Shown: positions 24,330-32,660 of the stretch, one piece after another
Numbering within the stretch: the first letter of the stretch is position 1
How the letters are laid out: every line of letters begins with the position of its first letter
NCBI GenBank assembly: GCA_964651395.1
Contig: CAZYXZ010000021.1
Location: 1 to 42,199, forward strand
DNA: 42,199 nucleotides
Direction of reading: 5' to 3'
Origin: CAZYXZ01 sp964651395
Lineage (GTDB): Bacteria; Actinomycetota; Actinomycetes; BP-191
The notes under the pieces: generated by a model
What the model saw: only the letters and a program-made list of their open reading frames with translations
The model's database searches: none
What the model was told of the DNA's origin: nothing
Program-made: the position numbers and the translations under genes

Positions 24330-25043
24330 ATGCCATTGGACCGAACGACGGGGCCCGTGCTGGGCGTGTGGGCGCACCCGGACGACGAGGGCTACTCCAT
24401 GGGCGGCATCATGCTCCGGGCCCTTCGGCGCGGAGATCGCGTCGTGTGCGTGACGGCGACCAAGGGCGAGCTCGGTTTTCCGGACGACGACCCGCGGTCG
24501 CTCGAGGAACGCGGCGAGCTGCGCGCGGCCGAGCTCAAGGCCTGCCTGGCGACCTTCGGCGACATCGAGCACCGGTTCATGGGCTACCGCGACGGCGGTT
24601 GCGGGGACGTGCCGCCGGATCAGCCGGTTGCGCAGCTCGTGGCGATCCTCCGCGAGATGCGGCCGGCACACGTCTTCACGTTCGGGCCCGACGGCGGGAC
24701 GGACCACGTGGACCACAAAGCGGTCTGCGCCTGGACGACCGCGGCGGTGGCGGCCGCCGGCGTCGACACCGAGCTGCACTACGCGACGCAGACGCCGGAC
24801 TGGCTCGCGGAGAACATGAAGGCCTTCGACTCCATCGACGTCTTCATGACCCCCGGCTTCGTCCCGACGACCACCCCCCGCGACGAGCTCTCGGTCTACG
24901 TGGTGCTCGACGACGAGGAGATGGCGGTGAAGAAGCAGGCGATGCTCTGCCAGGCCAGCCAGGTGCAGCCCCTCGTCGACGCGCTGGGCGAGGCGTTCTT
25001 CGAGTTCGCGCTGCGCGAGGAGTTCTTCGTCCGCGCCGAGTGA
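24330..25043 (+). CDS. PIG-L (LmbE-like) deacetylase family protein
   Basis: The 237-aa metal-dependent N-deacetylase has the Zn motif AHPDDE (about residues 15-20) and a second ligand region DHVDHKAV (about 128-135). In actinobacteria relatives remove acetyl groups from GlcNAc-inositol (MshB), mycothiol conjugates (Mca) or other glycans. I cannot assign the substrate; it lacks strong MshB- or Mca-specific marks that I can recognise. The ATG at 24330 has AGAAGG upstream. It is downstream of the FadE25-like gene and convergent with the CoA-transferase, with a small hairpin at its stop. Confidence 0.85.
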   Translation: MPLDRTTGPVLGVWAHPDDEGYSMGGIMLRALRRGDRVVCVTATKGELGFPDDDPRSLEERGELRAAELKACLATFGDIEHRFMGYRDGGCGDVPPDQPVAQLVAILREMRPAHVFTFGPDGGTDHVDHKAVCAWTTAAVAAAGVDTELHYATQTPDWLAENMKAFDSIDVFMTPGFVPTTTPRDELSVYVVLDDEEMAVKKQAMLCQASQVQPLVDALGEAFFEFALREEFFVRAE

Positions 25044-25057
25044 CCGAGGACTCGGTC
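25042..25057. terminator. Short hairpin between convergent genes
   Basis: GACCGAG-GA-CTCGGTC is a perfect 7-bp inverted repeat that begins inside the deacetylase stop codon and ends 2 bp before the CoA-transferase beta stop. No T-tract follows. It could serve as a compact bidirectional terminator. Confidence 0.4.
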
Positions 25058-25059
25058 GG

Positions 25060-25719
25060 TCAGGCGAGCGCCATCTCCTTGGGCGCGGCGGGTACGGCGA
25101 GCGGCGGTTCCGTCACGGCGATCACGTCGTCGATGGAGACGCCGGGCGCCAGCTCCCGCAGGACCAAGCCGTCCGTCTCGACGTCGATGACGGCCAGGTC
25201 CGTGATGATCCGGTGGACGACGCGTTCGCCGGTGAGCGGCAGGGAGCACTGGTCGACGATCTTGGCCGTGCCGTCCTTCGCGGCGTGCTCCATCATCACG
25301 ATGACCTTCTTCGCGCCGTGCACGAGGTCCATCGCGCCGCCCATCCCCTTGACCATCTTCCCGGGGATCATCCAGTTGGCCAGGTCGCCGTTACCGGCCA
25401 CCTGCATCGCGCCGAGGACGGCGACGTCGATGTGGCCGCCGCGGATCATCGAGAACGACATCGCCGAGTCGAAGAAGGACGCGCCGGCCTGGATCGTCAC
25501 TGTCTCCTTGCCGGCGTTGATCAGGTCCGGGTCCTCCTCGCCGGCCACCGGGTACGGCCCGACGCCGAGGATGCCGTTCTCGCTCTGTAGGACGACATGC
25601 ACGCCGGCCGGCAGGTAGTTCGGCACGAGGGTCGGCATGCCGATGCCGAGGTTCACGTACTGGCCGTCCTCGAGCTCCAGCGCGACCCGCGCCGCGAGCT
25701 GCTCGCGGGTGAGCGTCAC
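25060..25719 (-). CDS. scoB: 3-oxoacid CoA-transferase subunit B
   Basis: The 219-aa beta subunit of succinyl-CoA:3-ketoacid CoA-transferase carries the catalytic glutamate in QSENGILGVGPYP (about 46-58), plus NLGIGMPTLVPNYLP and GGAMDLVHGAKKV-type segments. With subunit A it moves CoA between succinyl-CoA and acetoacetate (or another 3-oxoacid). The acetoacetate can come from the HMG-CoA lyase at 16627-17541. The GTG at 25719 has GGAGG 4 nt upstream and overlaps the subunit A stop (GTGA, 4 bp). Confidence 0.92.
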   Translation of the reverse strand: MTLTREQLAARVALELEDGQYVNLGIGMPTLVPNYLPAGVHVVLQSENGILGVGPYPVAGEEDPDLINAGKETVTIQAGASFFDSAMSFSMIRGGHIDVAVLGAMQVAGNGDLANWMIPGKMVKGMGGAMDLVHGAKKVIVMMEHAAKDGTAKIVDQCSLPLTGERVVHRIITDLAVIDVETDGLVLRELAPGVSIDDVIAVTEPPLAVPAAPKEMALA

Positions 25720-26468
25720 GTCGCCTCCCTCACGGTGCGTCGCTCGATGCGCTTCTCGATGCCGGGAGTCGGCACGACGCGTTGCACGAAGACCCCCGGC
25801 GTGTGCACGTTCGCGGGGTCGAGCTCGCCCGGCTCCACCAGCTCCTCGACCTCGGCGATCGTGATCCGTCCCGCCGCGGCGGCGAGCGGGTTGAAGTTGC
25901 GGGCGGACTCCCGGTACACGAGGTTCCCGTGCCGGTCGCCCTGCCAGGCGTGCACCAGGGCGAAGTCGGTGACGATCGCCTCTTCGAGCACGTAGCTGCG
26001 GCCGCCGAACTCGCGCGTCTCCTTGGCCGGCGAGGCGACGGCCACACCGCCGTTGCCGTCGTAGCGCCAGGGCAGCCCGCCCTCGGCGACCTGCGTGCCC
26101 ACGCCGGCCGGCGTGTAGAACGCCGGGATGCCGGCACCGCCTGCACGCAGCCGCTCCGCGAGCGTGCCCTGCGGCGTGAGCTCGACCTCGAGCTCGCCGG
26201 AGAGGAACTGCCGCTCGAACTCCTTGTTCTCGCCGACGTAGCTCGAGGTCATCCGTCGCAGCCGCTTGGCGAACAGCAGGATCCCGAGGCCCCACTCGTC
26301 GACGCCGCAGTTGTTCGACACGACCGAAAGCTCGTCCACGCCCGCGTCGAGGAGTGCCTGGATCAGCACGGAGGGGATGCCGCAGAGCCCGAAGCCGCCG
26401 ACGGCGAGGCTCGACCCCGATGTGATGTCCGCCACAGCCTCGGCGGGATCCGTGACCACCTTGTCCAT
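25716..26468 (-). CDS. scoA: 3-oxoacid CoA-transferase subunit A
   Basis: The 250-aa alpha subunit has GGFGLCGIP (about 24-32), SNNCGVDEWGLGILL (about 51-65), SSYVGENKEFERQFL and FALVHAWQGDRHGNLVYR, all characteristic of the SCOT family. It pairs with subunit B immediately downstream. The ATG at 26468 lies 7 nt after TAGGCT, so the transcript may be leaderless. The gene sits 10 bp after the TIGR03089 gene and could also be read through from it. Confidence 0.92.
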   Translation of the reverse strand: MDKVVTDPAEAVADITSGSSLAVGGFGLCGIPSVLIQALLDAGVDELSVVSNNCGVDEWGLGILLFAKRLRRMTSSYVGENKEFERQFLSGELEVELTPQGTLAERLRAGGAGIPAFYTPAGVGTQVAEGGLPWRYDGNGGVAVASPAKETREFGGRSYVLEEAIVTDFALVHAWQGDRHGNLVYRESARNFNPLAAAAGRITIAEVEELVEPGELDPANVHTPGVFVQRVVPTPGIEKRIERRTVREAT

Positions 26469-26475
26469 GGCGCGG

Positions 26476-26481
26476 AGCCTA
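26476..26481 (-). promoter_or_regulatory. -10 hexamer TAGGCT of scoAB, overlapping the upstream stop codon
   Basis: TAGGCT on the minus strand includes the TAG stop (26479-26481) of the TIGR03089 gene and lies 7 nt before the scoA ATG. This predicts a 1-nt leader. Confidence 0.42.
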
Positions 26482-27075
26482 GTGAACCGCGACGACGCGT
26501 ACGCCCAGCCCCTGGGCCGCCTCGGCCCCGACCGCGACGGTCACCCGTTCCGACGCGAGGCGCCGCCGCGCGTCGGAACGGTCCAGGCCGTGCCAGATGA
26601 CCGCCCCCGCCCCGGCTGCCAGGGCCGGCAGCCAGCCGGGCCACCCGTCGACCAGACCGAGCACGCGGTCGGACGGCTCCAGCCCCCACGCGCTCGCGAG
26701 CCGTTGCGCCCCAGCGAACTCGTCCGGTGCGGGGGCCGATGGTCCGCTGAACCGGTCGCCGAAGCCGAGTACGTCAGCCAGCGCGTCGGCGTCGAGCAGC
26801 TCCCCGCCCGCACCGACCTTGGCGCCGGCCACCCAGGCGGCGAGGCAGGCGGCGGGCTCGTGCCAGTCACGGTCGAGCTGGACGGTCACCACGTCGCCGG
26901 CGCCGACGCCGAGGCCGTCCACCAGCAGGTTCGCGATCTTGGACACCCAGTTGTCGAGCGTCGCGTAGGACAGCTCGACGCGGACGACGGCCGCCTCGTC
27001 GTACCAGGTCAGCGCGGGCTTGGCCGGGTCCCGGGCGACGAGCCGCGCCCACTCCTGTGCGAATGTCTCCAGCAT
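26479..27075 (-). CDS. TIGR03089 family protein (AMP-binding-like, truncated)
   Basis: The 198-aa protein resembles the N-terminal part of AMP-binding enzymes: FAQEWARLVARDPAKPALTWYD, LSYATLDNWVSKIANLL, and GDVVTVQLDRDWHEPAACLA. It is far too short for adenylation and lacks the P-loop-like and C-terminal catalytic motifs. This matches the actinobacteria-restricted TIGR03089 family, of unknown function, often found near LCP and rhamnose genes as here. The ATG at 27075 is 7 nt after TACAGT (27083-27088). It is divergent from the MFS exporter. Confidence 0.82.
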   Translation of the reverse strand: MLETFAQEWARLVARDPAKPALTWYDEAAVVRVELSYATLDNWVSKIANLLVDGLGVGAGDVVTVQLDRDWHEPAACLAAWVAGAKVGAGGELLDADALADVLGFGDRFSGPSAPAPDEFAGAQRLASAWGLEPSDRVLGLVDGWPGWLPALAAGAGAVIWHGLDRSDARRRLASERVTVAVGAEAAQGLGVRVVAVH

Positions 27076-27082
27076 CCGGGCG

Positions 27083-27088
27083 ACTGTA
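27083..27088 (-). promoter_or_regulatory. -10 hexamer TACAGT of the TIGR03089 gene
   Basis: Minus-strand TACAGT, then 7 nt, then the ATG at 27075: leaderless geometry as at several other starts in the window. No -35 is obvious. Confidence 0.45.
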
Positions 27089-27149
27089 CGGAATGACCTC
27101 GCGATCTCGCGGGTTGCCCGGGAATACGAGTACGAACAGGGGAGAGCGT

Positions 27150-28709
27150 GTGAGCGAGCAGGTCGCGTCCGACGAACGCCGGCGGGGATGGGTGCTCGCG
27201 ACCCTCTGCCTCAGCCTCGTGCTCATCGTCGTCGGCAACACCGTCCTCAACGTCGCGCTGCCGCGGCTCGCGGTGGAGCTGCCGGCGACGAACACGCAGC
27301 TGCAGTGGATGGTCGACTCGTACGCGCTCGTCTTCGCCGGGCTGCTGCTCACCTGCGGCGCTCTCGGCGACCGGTTCGGCCGCAAGGGCGCCCTGCAGAT
27401 CGGCCTCGTGGTCTTCGCCGTCGGTTCCGGGCTCTCGGTCGTCGCGCACTCCGCCGACCAGCTGATCGCGACCAGGGCGCTGATGGGTCTGGCGGCGGCG
27501 CTGGTCATGCCGGCGACACTGTCGATCCTCACCACCGTCTACCCGCCCGAGCAGCGCGCCCGCGCGATCGCCATCTGGGCCGGTCTCGCCGGCGGCGGCG
27601 CGGCGATCGGTCCGATCGCGAGCGGCCTGCTGCTCGAGCACTTCTGGTGGGGGTCGGTCTTCCTCATCAACCTGCCGATCGTGCTGCTGGCGCTCGTGGC
27701 CGGCCACTTCCTCGTGCCGAAGTCCAGGGACGCGGAGAAGACCCCGCTCGACCCGGTCGGCGCCTTGCTGTCCGTCCTCGGCCTGACCGCTCTGCTCTAC
27801 GCGATCATCGAGGGACCCAACGAGGGCTGGCTCGACCCGCGCACGATCGCCGTGTTCCTCGTCGCCCTCGTCCTGCTGCTCTGGTTCGGGCTGTGGGAGC
27901 TCTGGGCCGAGCACCCGATGCTCGACCTGCGCTTCTTCCGCAACCCGCGGTTCAGCGCGGCCAGCGCCGCGATCACCCTCGTCTTCTTCGCCATGTTCGG
28001 CTCGTTCTTCCTCTTCACGCAGTACCTCCAGCTGGTCCTCGGCTACTCGCCGCTGGAGGCCGGGCTGCGCATGCTGCCGATGGCCGTCGGCCTGATGGTC
28101 ACCGCGCCGAGCAGCGCGCGGCTGGTGGAGCGCTTCGGCACCAAGCGGGTCGTGTCCGCGGGCCTGGCGAGTGTCGGGCTGGGGATGGTGCTGTCCTCGA
28201 CCCTGGACGCGAACACCAGCTACCCGCGGCTGATCGGCACGCTGCTCGTGCTGTCCATCGGCATGGGTCTGACCATGGCGCCGTGCACCGCCTCGATCAT
28301 GGGCGCCGTGCCGCCGGGCAAGGCCGGTGTCGGCTCGGCGGTCAACGACACCACGCGCGAGCTCGGTGGCGCGCTGGGCGTCGCGGTGCTCGGCAGCCTG
28401 CTCGTCTCGCGGTACACCGACTTCCTCGACGGAGCGCCCGAACCGGCTCGCAAGTCGCTCGGCCAAGCGCTCGCCGTGGCGGCGCGCACCGGTGGGGACA
28501 CCGGCGCGGCGCTGGCCGCCCGGGCGCGCGAGGCCTACCTGCAGGGCATGGGCCGCTCGCTCGTCATCGCCGGTGTCGTCGCCTTCGTCGCCTCCGCGGT
28601 GGTCGGGCACTACCTGCCCGCGGGGCCACCCGTGGAGATCCCTCAGCCCGGTACGCCGGACGCCACGGGTGAGCTGCGCCGGCCGCTCGAGCCGGCCCTC
28701 GCCGAGTAA
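27150..28709 (+). CDS. MFS transporter, DHA2 (14-helix) drug/proton antiporter family
   Basis: The 519-aa polytopic protein has about 14 helices. Motifs: VVGNTVLNVALPRLA in helix 1, LQWMVDSYALVFAGLLL in helix 2, motif A GALGDRFGRKGAL (about 72-84), and the antiporter motif C-like AGLAGGGAAIGPIASG (about 149-164). This is the EmrB/QacA (DHA2) pattern, so it probably exports a hydrophobic or amphipathic compound in exchange for protons. The C-terminal 30 residues are Pro-rich and cytoplasmic. The GTG at 27150 is preceded by GGGGAG. No dedicated regulator is adjacent; substrate unknown. Confidence 0.9.
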   Translation: MSEQVASDERRRGWVLATLCLSLVLIVVGNTVLNVALPRLAVELPATNTQLQWMVDSYALVFAGLLLTCGALGDRFGRKGALQIGLVVFAVGSGLSVVAHSADQLIATRALMGLAAALVMPATLSILTTVYPPEQRARAIAIWAGLAGGGAAIGPIASGLLLEHFWWGSVFLINLPIVLLALVAGHFLVPKSRDAEKTPLDPVGALLSVLGLTALLYAIIEGPNEGWLDPRTIAVFLVALVLLLWFGLWELWAEHPMLDLRFFRNPRFSAASAAITLVFFAMFGSFFLFTQYLQLVLGYSPLEAGLRMLPMAVGLMVTAPSSARLVERFGTKRVVSAGLASVGLGMVLSSTLDANTSYPRLIGTLLVLSIGMGLTMAPCTASIMGAVPPGKAGVGSAVNDTTRELGGALGVAVLGSLLVSRYTDFLDGAPEPARKSLGQALAVAARTGGDTGAALAARAREAYLQGMGRSLVIAGVVAFVASAVVGHYLPAGPPVEIPQPGTPDATGELRRPLEPALAE

Positions 28710-28713
28710 GGCG

Positions 28714-29979
28714 CTACTTCTTCTTGCAGGGGTCGTCCGCCGCCGTGGTCTGCTCGAACGGCAGTGGTGCGATGCCGGTGCGCACCGGGGGCTTCGTCGA
28801 GGACGACGGGGACGGCTTGGCCGGAGTCGGCCCGGCGGCCGGCGAGGCGGAGGCCGAGGGTGCCGCCGAGCCGGACGGGCTGGCGGCCGGCGGGGGAGTG
28901 GCGGCGCGGATCGGCGGCAGCGGCCCGTCCTCGCGCAGTGCCTGCCACAGCTCCTCGCCGGCGGAGTGGTCGAGGTAGACCACGGACTGCTCGCCGGCGA
29001 ACCCCCCGCCGCTGACCGGAGCAGTCACGAACGTGACCTTGCCGGGGTCGAGCCCGTGCAGCCCCTCCACCAGTCGGCGGATCTCGCTGACACCGAGGTT
29101 CTGGTCGCGGCGCACCGCCTGGATGCCGGACGTCAGCAGCTGGTTGAGCTTCACCGGGTTGAGCAGCACGGACGTCGTCGTGGCCTTGCGCAGCATGGCG
29201 GCGAGGAACTGCTGCTGCCGCTCGATCCGCCCGTAGTCGGACCGCGGGTCGAAGTGGCGGGCGCGGACGAAGCCCAGCGCCTGCGCGCCCTTCACCGTGT
29301 GCTTTCCGGCGGAGAGGTTGAGCCCGGCCATCGGGTCGCGGGCCGGCTTGGACAGGCAGATGTCCACGCCGCCGAGCGCGTCGACGACGTCGAGGAAGCC
29401 ACGGAAGTCCACCTCGAGGTAGTGGTCGATGCGGATCCCGGACATGTCCTCGATCGTCGCCCGGAGCAGGTTGGCGCCGTCCTCGACGCTCCCGCCCTTG
29501 CCGAAGGCCGTGTTGATCTTGCCGTTGCCGTAGCCGGGGATCGGCACCCACGCGTCGCGCGGGAAGGAGACCAGCACCGTCCGTTTCCGGTCGGCGGACA
29601 GGTGCACCAGGATGATCGTGTCGGTACGCCGGCCGCCCACGCCCTCGGTGGCCATCTCGGCCAGCTCGGCCTGGGTCAGCCCGTCGCGGCTGTCCGACCC
29701 CAGGAGCAGGAAGTTCATCCCGCTGTTGGGCACCGCCTCGGGGCGGGGCTGCGCGTTGGGGACCGCCTTCGCGAAGTTCACGGGCGGGGGGGCGAGGCTC
29801 TGCAGCCACAGCGCGTAGCCGGCGATGCCGGCGGCGGCGATCAGCACCAGGCAGGCGGTGGCCAGCGCGGCCACGCGAGTGCCGTGGCGCAGCCGGTACC
29901 GCCAGGTCCGCGGCGCGACGATGATCGCGCCGACCTCCGAGTCGAGCTCGTCGAGGAAACTCCGTGGAAGTTGACTCAT
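28714..29979 (-). CDS. LCP (LytR-CpsA-Psr) family glycopolymer transferase
   Basis: The 421-aa protein has a short cytoplasmic N-terminus, one membrane helix (about 37-58) and an extracytoplasmic LCP domain (about 85-300): NFLLLGSDSRDG, RRTDTIILVHLS, VSFPRDAWVPIPG, GGVDICL, and FVRARHFDPRSDYGRIERQQ. These Arg/Asp residues bind the polyprenyl-pyrophosphate substrate. LCP enzymes move lipid-linked glycans onto peptidoglycan. A Ser/Ala/Pro-rich linker (about 325-400) leads to a terminal AADDPC motif, then KKK. The ATG overlaps the stop of the upstream LCP gene (ATGA, 4 bp). The rhamnose, glycosyltransferase and ABC export genes nearby support wall-glycan attachment. Confidence 0.9.
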   Translation of the reverse strand: MSQLPRSFLDELDSEVGAIIVAPRTWRYRLRHGTRVAALATACLVLIAAAGIAGYALWLQSLAPPPVNFAKAVPNAQPRPEAVPNSGMNFLLLGSDSRDGLTQAELAEMATEGVGGRRTDTIILVHLSADRKRTVLVSFPRDAWVPIPGYGNGKINTAFGKGGSVEDGANLLRATIEDMSGIRIDHYLEVDFRGFLDVVDALGGVDICLSKPARDPMAGLNLSAGKHTVKGAQALGFVRARHFDPRSDYGRIERQQQFLAAMLRKATTTSVLLNPVKLNQLLTSGIQAVRRDQNLGVSEIRRLVEGLHGLDPGKVTFVTAPVSGGGFAGEQSVVYLDHSAGEELWQALREDGPLPPIRAATPPPAASPSGSAAPSASASPAAGPTPAKPSPSSSTKPPVRTGIAPLPFEQTTAADDPCKKK

Positions 29980-31415
29980 GCAGCGCAGGGGTCGTCCGCC
30001 GCGGAGGTGGCGGGTGGGAGGCTGCTCGAGCCGGACGGTGTCGGCCGGGCCGTCGAGATGGTCACCGCGCGCGCACCCGCGTAGTTGCGCCCGATCACCA
30101 GCTCGAGCGTCCGGCCGAGGCTCTGGTCGAGCTGCAGGTCGGCGCCCGTGGCGGCCGCGAGCGTGCGCGCGGAGTCGGACTTCTGCGGGCCGTAGCGCAC
30201 GATCGTGCGCTCGTACGTCGGCGAGTCGGCGTTGCCCGTGCCCTGGACGAGGAAGCCGATCCCGCGCAGCTCCGTGGCGGCGCCGTTGGCCACGCCCTTG
30301 GTGTCGGTGCCGTTGAGCACCTGTACCCGGATCTTGCTCGCCGGCACGATCAGGTCGGTCGGGACCGGTGCCGGGCTCGCGCCGGGAATCGCGGTGTCGT
30401 TGCGCAGCGAGTCGAACAGCGCCTTCATCGGCAGCTCGTCGAGGAGCACCACCGCCTTGCCCTCACGGCGCGCGTTGCCCTTGTTCGGGGCGGTCACGAA
30501 GGTGACCTTCGCGGGGTCCAGCCCGCGCAGCCGCAGTGCGAGGTCCTTGAGCTGGCCGAAGGAGAGGTTGTCATCGACCTGGATCGCGTCCGTGATGCTC
30601 GTCAGGAAGTCGACGAGCCGGACCGGGTTGGCCAGGACACCGAGGCTCGTGGCCCGGCGCATCAGCGCGCCCATGAACTGCTGCTGCCGCGCGATCCGGT
30701 CGATGTCGCCCCGCGGCAGCCCGTTGCGCTGGCGGACGAACGCGAGCGCCTGCTGGCCGTTGACGTGGCTCTTGCCGGCCGGCAGGTCGATGCCGGAGTC
30801 CTTGTCCTTCTGCGCGGTGGGCAGGCAGACGTCGACGCCCTTGACGGCTTCGACGATGCGCTGGAAGCCCGCGAAGTTCACCTCGATGTAGTGGTCGATG
30901 TGCAGCTGGGTCAGCTGCTCGACGGTCTGTACGGCCAAGGTCACCCCGCCGGCCGAGAACGCTGCGTTGATGCGGTCGTGACCCTTGCCCGGGATGGCCA
31001 CCCACGAGTCGCGAGGGAAGGACACCATCAGGGCCTTGTCCTCGTTCGCCGAGAGGTGGATGAGGATCAGCGTGTCGGACCGCCGGCCCGGGGTGAACGT
31101 GGTCGAGGCCTTCTTGAGCTCCTCCGACGTGGCACCCTCGCGCGAGTCAGAGCCGATGAGCAGGAAGTTCACGGACTTCCCGGGGCCCTTCTTCACCTTG
31201 TGGCAGTCCGGCTGCGTCTTGGGGCAGATGCCGATCCGGTTGATGCGGCCGTCGAAGTACTTGACGAACGCGTAGACCCCGACGCTGCCGACGAGCACGC
31301 ACGCGGACGTGATCACGGCGACCCAGGACAGCACCCGGGCGGCCTTCGTCCGCCGGCGCCTCCCGCGCGGGTTGAGCTCCGGCGGGAGCACCAGTCCGTG
31401 CGGGTTGCTGGTCAC
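29976..31415 (-). CDS. LCP family transferase with LytR C-terminal domain
   Basis: The 479-aa protein has one membrane helix (about 29-50), an LCP domain (about 80-300) with NFLLIGSDSREG, RRSDTLILIHLS, VSFPRDSWVAIPG, GVDVCLP and FVRQRNGLPRGDIDRIARQQ, then a LytR_C domain (about 345-440; IRVQVLNGTDTKGVA). It would transfer a lipid-linked polymer to peptidoglycan. Compared with its neighbour it has an extra Cys pair near the membrane (ICPKTQPDC). It too ends in a Ser/Pro linker and AADDPC plus two Ala. The GTG at 31415 follows AGGAGAG at 7 nt. It is the first gene of the two-gene LCP unit. Confidence 0.9.
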   Translation of the reverse strand: MTSNPHGLVLPPELNPRGRRRRTKAARVLSWVAVITSACVLVGSVGVYAFVKYFDGRINRIGICPKTQPDCHKVKKGPGKSVNFLLIGSDSREGATSEELKKASTTFTPGRRSDTLILIHLSANEDKALMVSFPRDSWVAIPGKGHDRINAAFSAGGVTLAVQTVEQLTQLHIDHYIEVNFAGFQRIVEAVKGVDVCLPTAQKDKDSGIDLPAGKSHVNGQQALAFVRQRNGLPRGDIDRIARQQQFMGALMRRATSLGVLANPVRLVDFLTSITDAIQVDDNLSFGQLKDLALRLRGLDPAKVTFVTAPNKGNARREGKAVVLLDELPMKALFDSLRNDTAIPGASPAPVPTDLIVPASKIRVQVLNGTDTKGVANGAATELRGIGFLVQGTGNADSPTYERTIVRYGPQKSDSARTLAAATGADLQLDQSLGRTLELVIGRNYAGARAVTISTARPTPSGSSSLPPATSAADDPCAA

Positions 31416-31595
31416 GAACCTGCTCTCCTGGTCACGCCTGCGGGCAGCCGGGAGCCGCCCCCGGTTGCTGCCTGGTTCGACGACCCGGACCCCGGTGATG
31501 TTCCCCAGGGGCCGGAACGGGCCGGATCCGGGCGCTCAGGGTACCGAAAGACCCCGCTGAGCAGCATCGCGCGGTAGCCACTAGCCTCACCTGGC
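31416..31595. promoter_or_regulatory. Divergent intergenic region, LCP operon / rmlA
   Basis: This 180-bp gap has no convincing gene. Near its right end TAGCCT (31582-31587) lies 8 nt before the rmlA ATG at 31596, which suggests a near-leaderless rmlA transcript. At the left end is the AGGAGAG ribosome site of the LCP gene, on the minus strand. Promoter elements for the LCP operon could not be placed with confidence. Confidence 0.4.
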
Positions 31596-32660
31596 ATGAA
31601 AGCGCTCGTGCTCTCCGGCGGTGCCGGCACCCGGCTCCGCCCGATCACGCACACGTCCGCCAAGCAGCTCGTGCCCATCGCCAACAAGCCGATCCTGTTC
31701 TACGGGCTCGAGGCGATCCGTGACGCCGGCATCACCGACATCGGCATCGTCGTGGGGGACACCGCTGACGAGATCGAGGCGGCGGTCGGCGACGGCAGCG
31801 CGCTGGGCATCAAGGCGACCTACCTGCGCCAGGAGGCGCCGCTCGGGCTGGCGCACGCCGTCCTCATCGCGCGGGACTTCCTCGCCGACGAGGACTTCGT
31901 CATGTACCTCGGCGACAACATGATCATCGGCGGCATCACGGACCTGGTCGACGAGTTCCGCGCCTCCGCCTGGGACGCGCAGATCCTGCTCACGAAGGTC
32001 GACAACCCCTCGCAGTTCGGCGTGGCGGAGCTCGGGGTCGACGGCCGCGTCACCTCGCTGGTGGAGAAGCCGCTCGAGCCCAAGTCCGACCTCGCGCTGG
32101 TCGGCGTCTACATGTTCCGGGCGCCGATCCACGAAGCAGTCGCGACGATCAAGCCGTCGGGTCGCGGCGAGCTGGAGATCACCGACGCGATCCAGTGGCT
32201 GATCGACAGCGGCCGCGACGTACGCCCGCACCTGGTGTCCGGGTACTGGAAGGACACCGGCCGGCTCGAGGACATGCTCGAGTGCAACCGCAAGGTGCTC
32301 GAGAGCGTGGAGCCGGCCATCCGCGGCTACGTCGACCCGGAGTCGCGCGTGGTCGGCCGCGTCGTGATCGAGGAGGGCGCGCGCATCCTGCGCTCCACGG
32401 TGCGCGGTCCGGCGATCATCGGCCGCAACACGACGGTGTCGGACACCTACGTCGGCCCGTTCACCTCGATCTACCACTCGTGCACGATCGAGTCGACGGA
32501 GATCGAGTACTCGATCATCCTCGAGAGCTCGACGATCTCCGGCGTCACGCGCATCGAGGACTCGCTGATCGGCAAGGAGGTGGAAGTCACGCCGTCCACC
32601 GCCCTGCCGCGCGCCCACCGCCTCATGCTCGGCGACCACTCGAAAGTTTCGATTGCCTAG
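31596..32660 (+). CDS. rmlA: Glucose-1-phosphate thymidylyltransferase, long form
   Basis: The 354-aa enzyme makes dTDP-glucose from dTTP and glucose-1-phosphate. The nucleotidyltransferase domain has LSGGAGTRLRPIT (about 6-18), KQLVPIANKPI, YLGDNMI, VEKP and GYWKDTG. It is about 60 residues longer than the common RmlA (about 290 aa) because a left-handed beta-helix C-terminus (repeats such as GPAIIGRNTTVSD) is added, as in the long StrD/antibiotic-sugar type. The ATG follows TAGCCT at 8 nt. It starts the dTDP-rhamnose set (rmlB 33505, rmlD 34493) but is separated from it by an oppositely oriented ArsR gene, with which it shares its stop in CTAG. Confidence 0.92.
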   Translation: MKALVLSGGAGTRLRPITHTSAKQLVPIANKPILFYGLEAIRDAGITDIGIVVGDTADEIEAAVGDGSALGIKATYLRQEAPLGLAHAVLIARDFLADEDFVMYLGDNMIIGGITDLVDEFRASAWDAQILLTKVDNPSQFGVAELGVDGRVTSLVEKPLEPKSDLALVGVYMFRAPIHEAVATIKPSGRGELEITDAIQWLIDSGRDVRPHLVSGYWKDTGRLEDMLECNRKVLESVEPAIRGYVDPESRVVGRVVIEEGARILRSTVRGPAIIGRNTTVSDTYVGPFTSIYHSCTIESTEIEYSIILESSTISGVTRIEDSLIGKEVEVTPSTALPRAHRLMLGDHSKVSIA

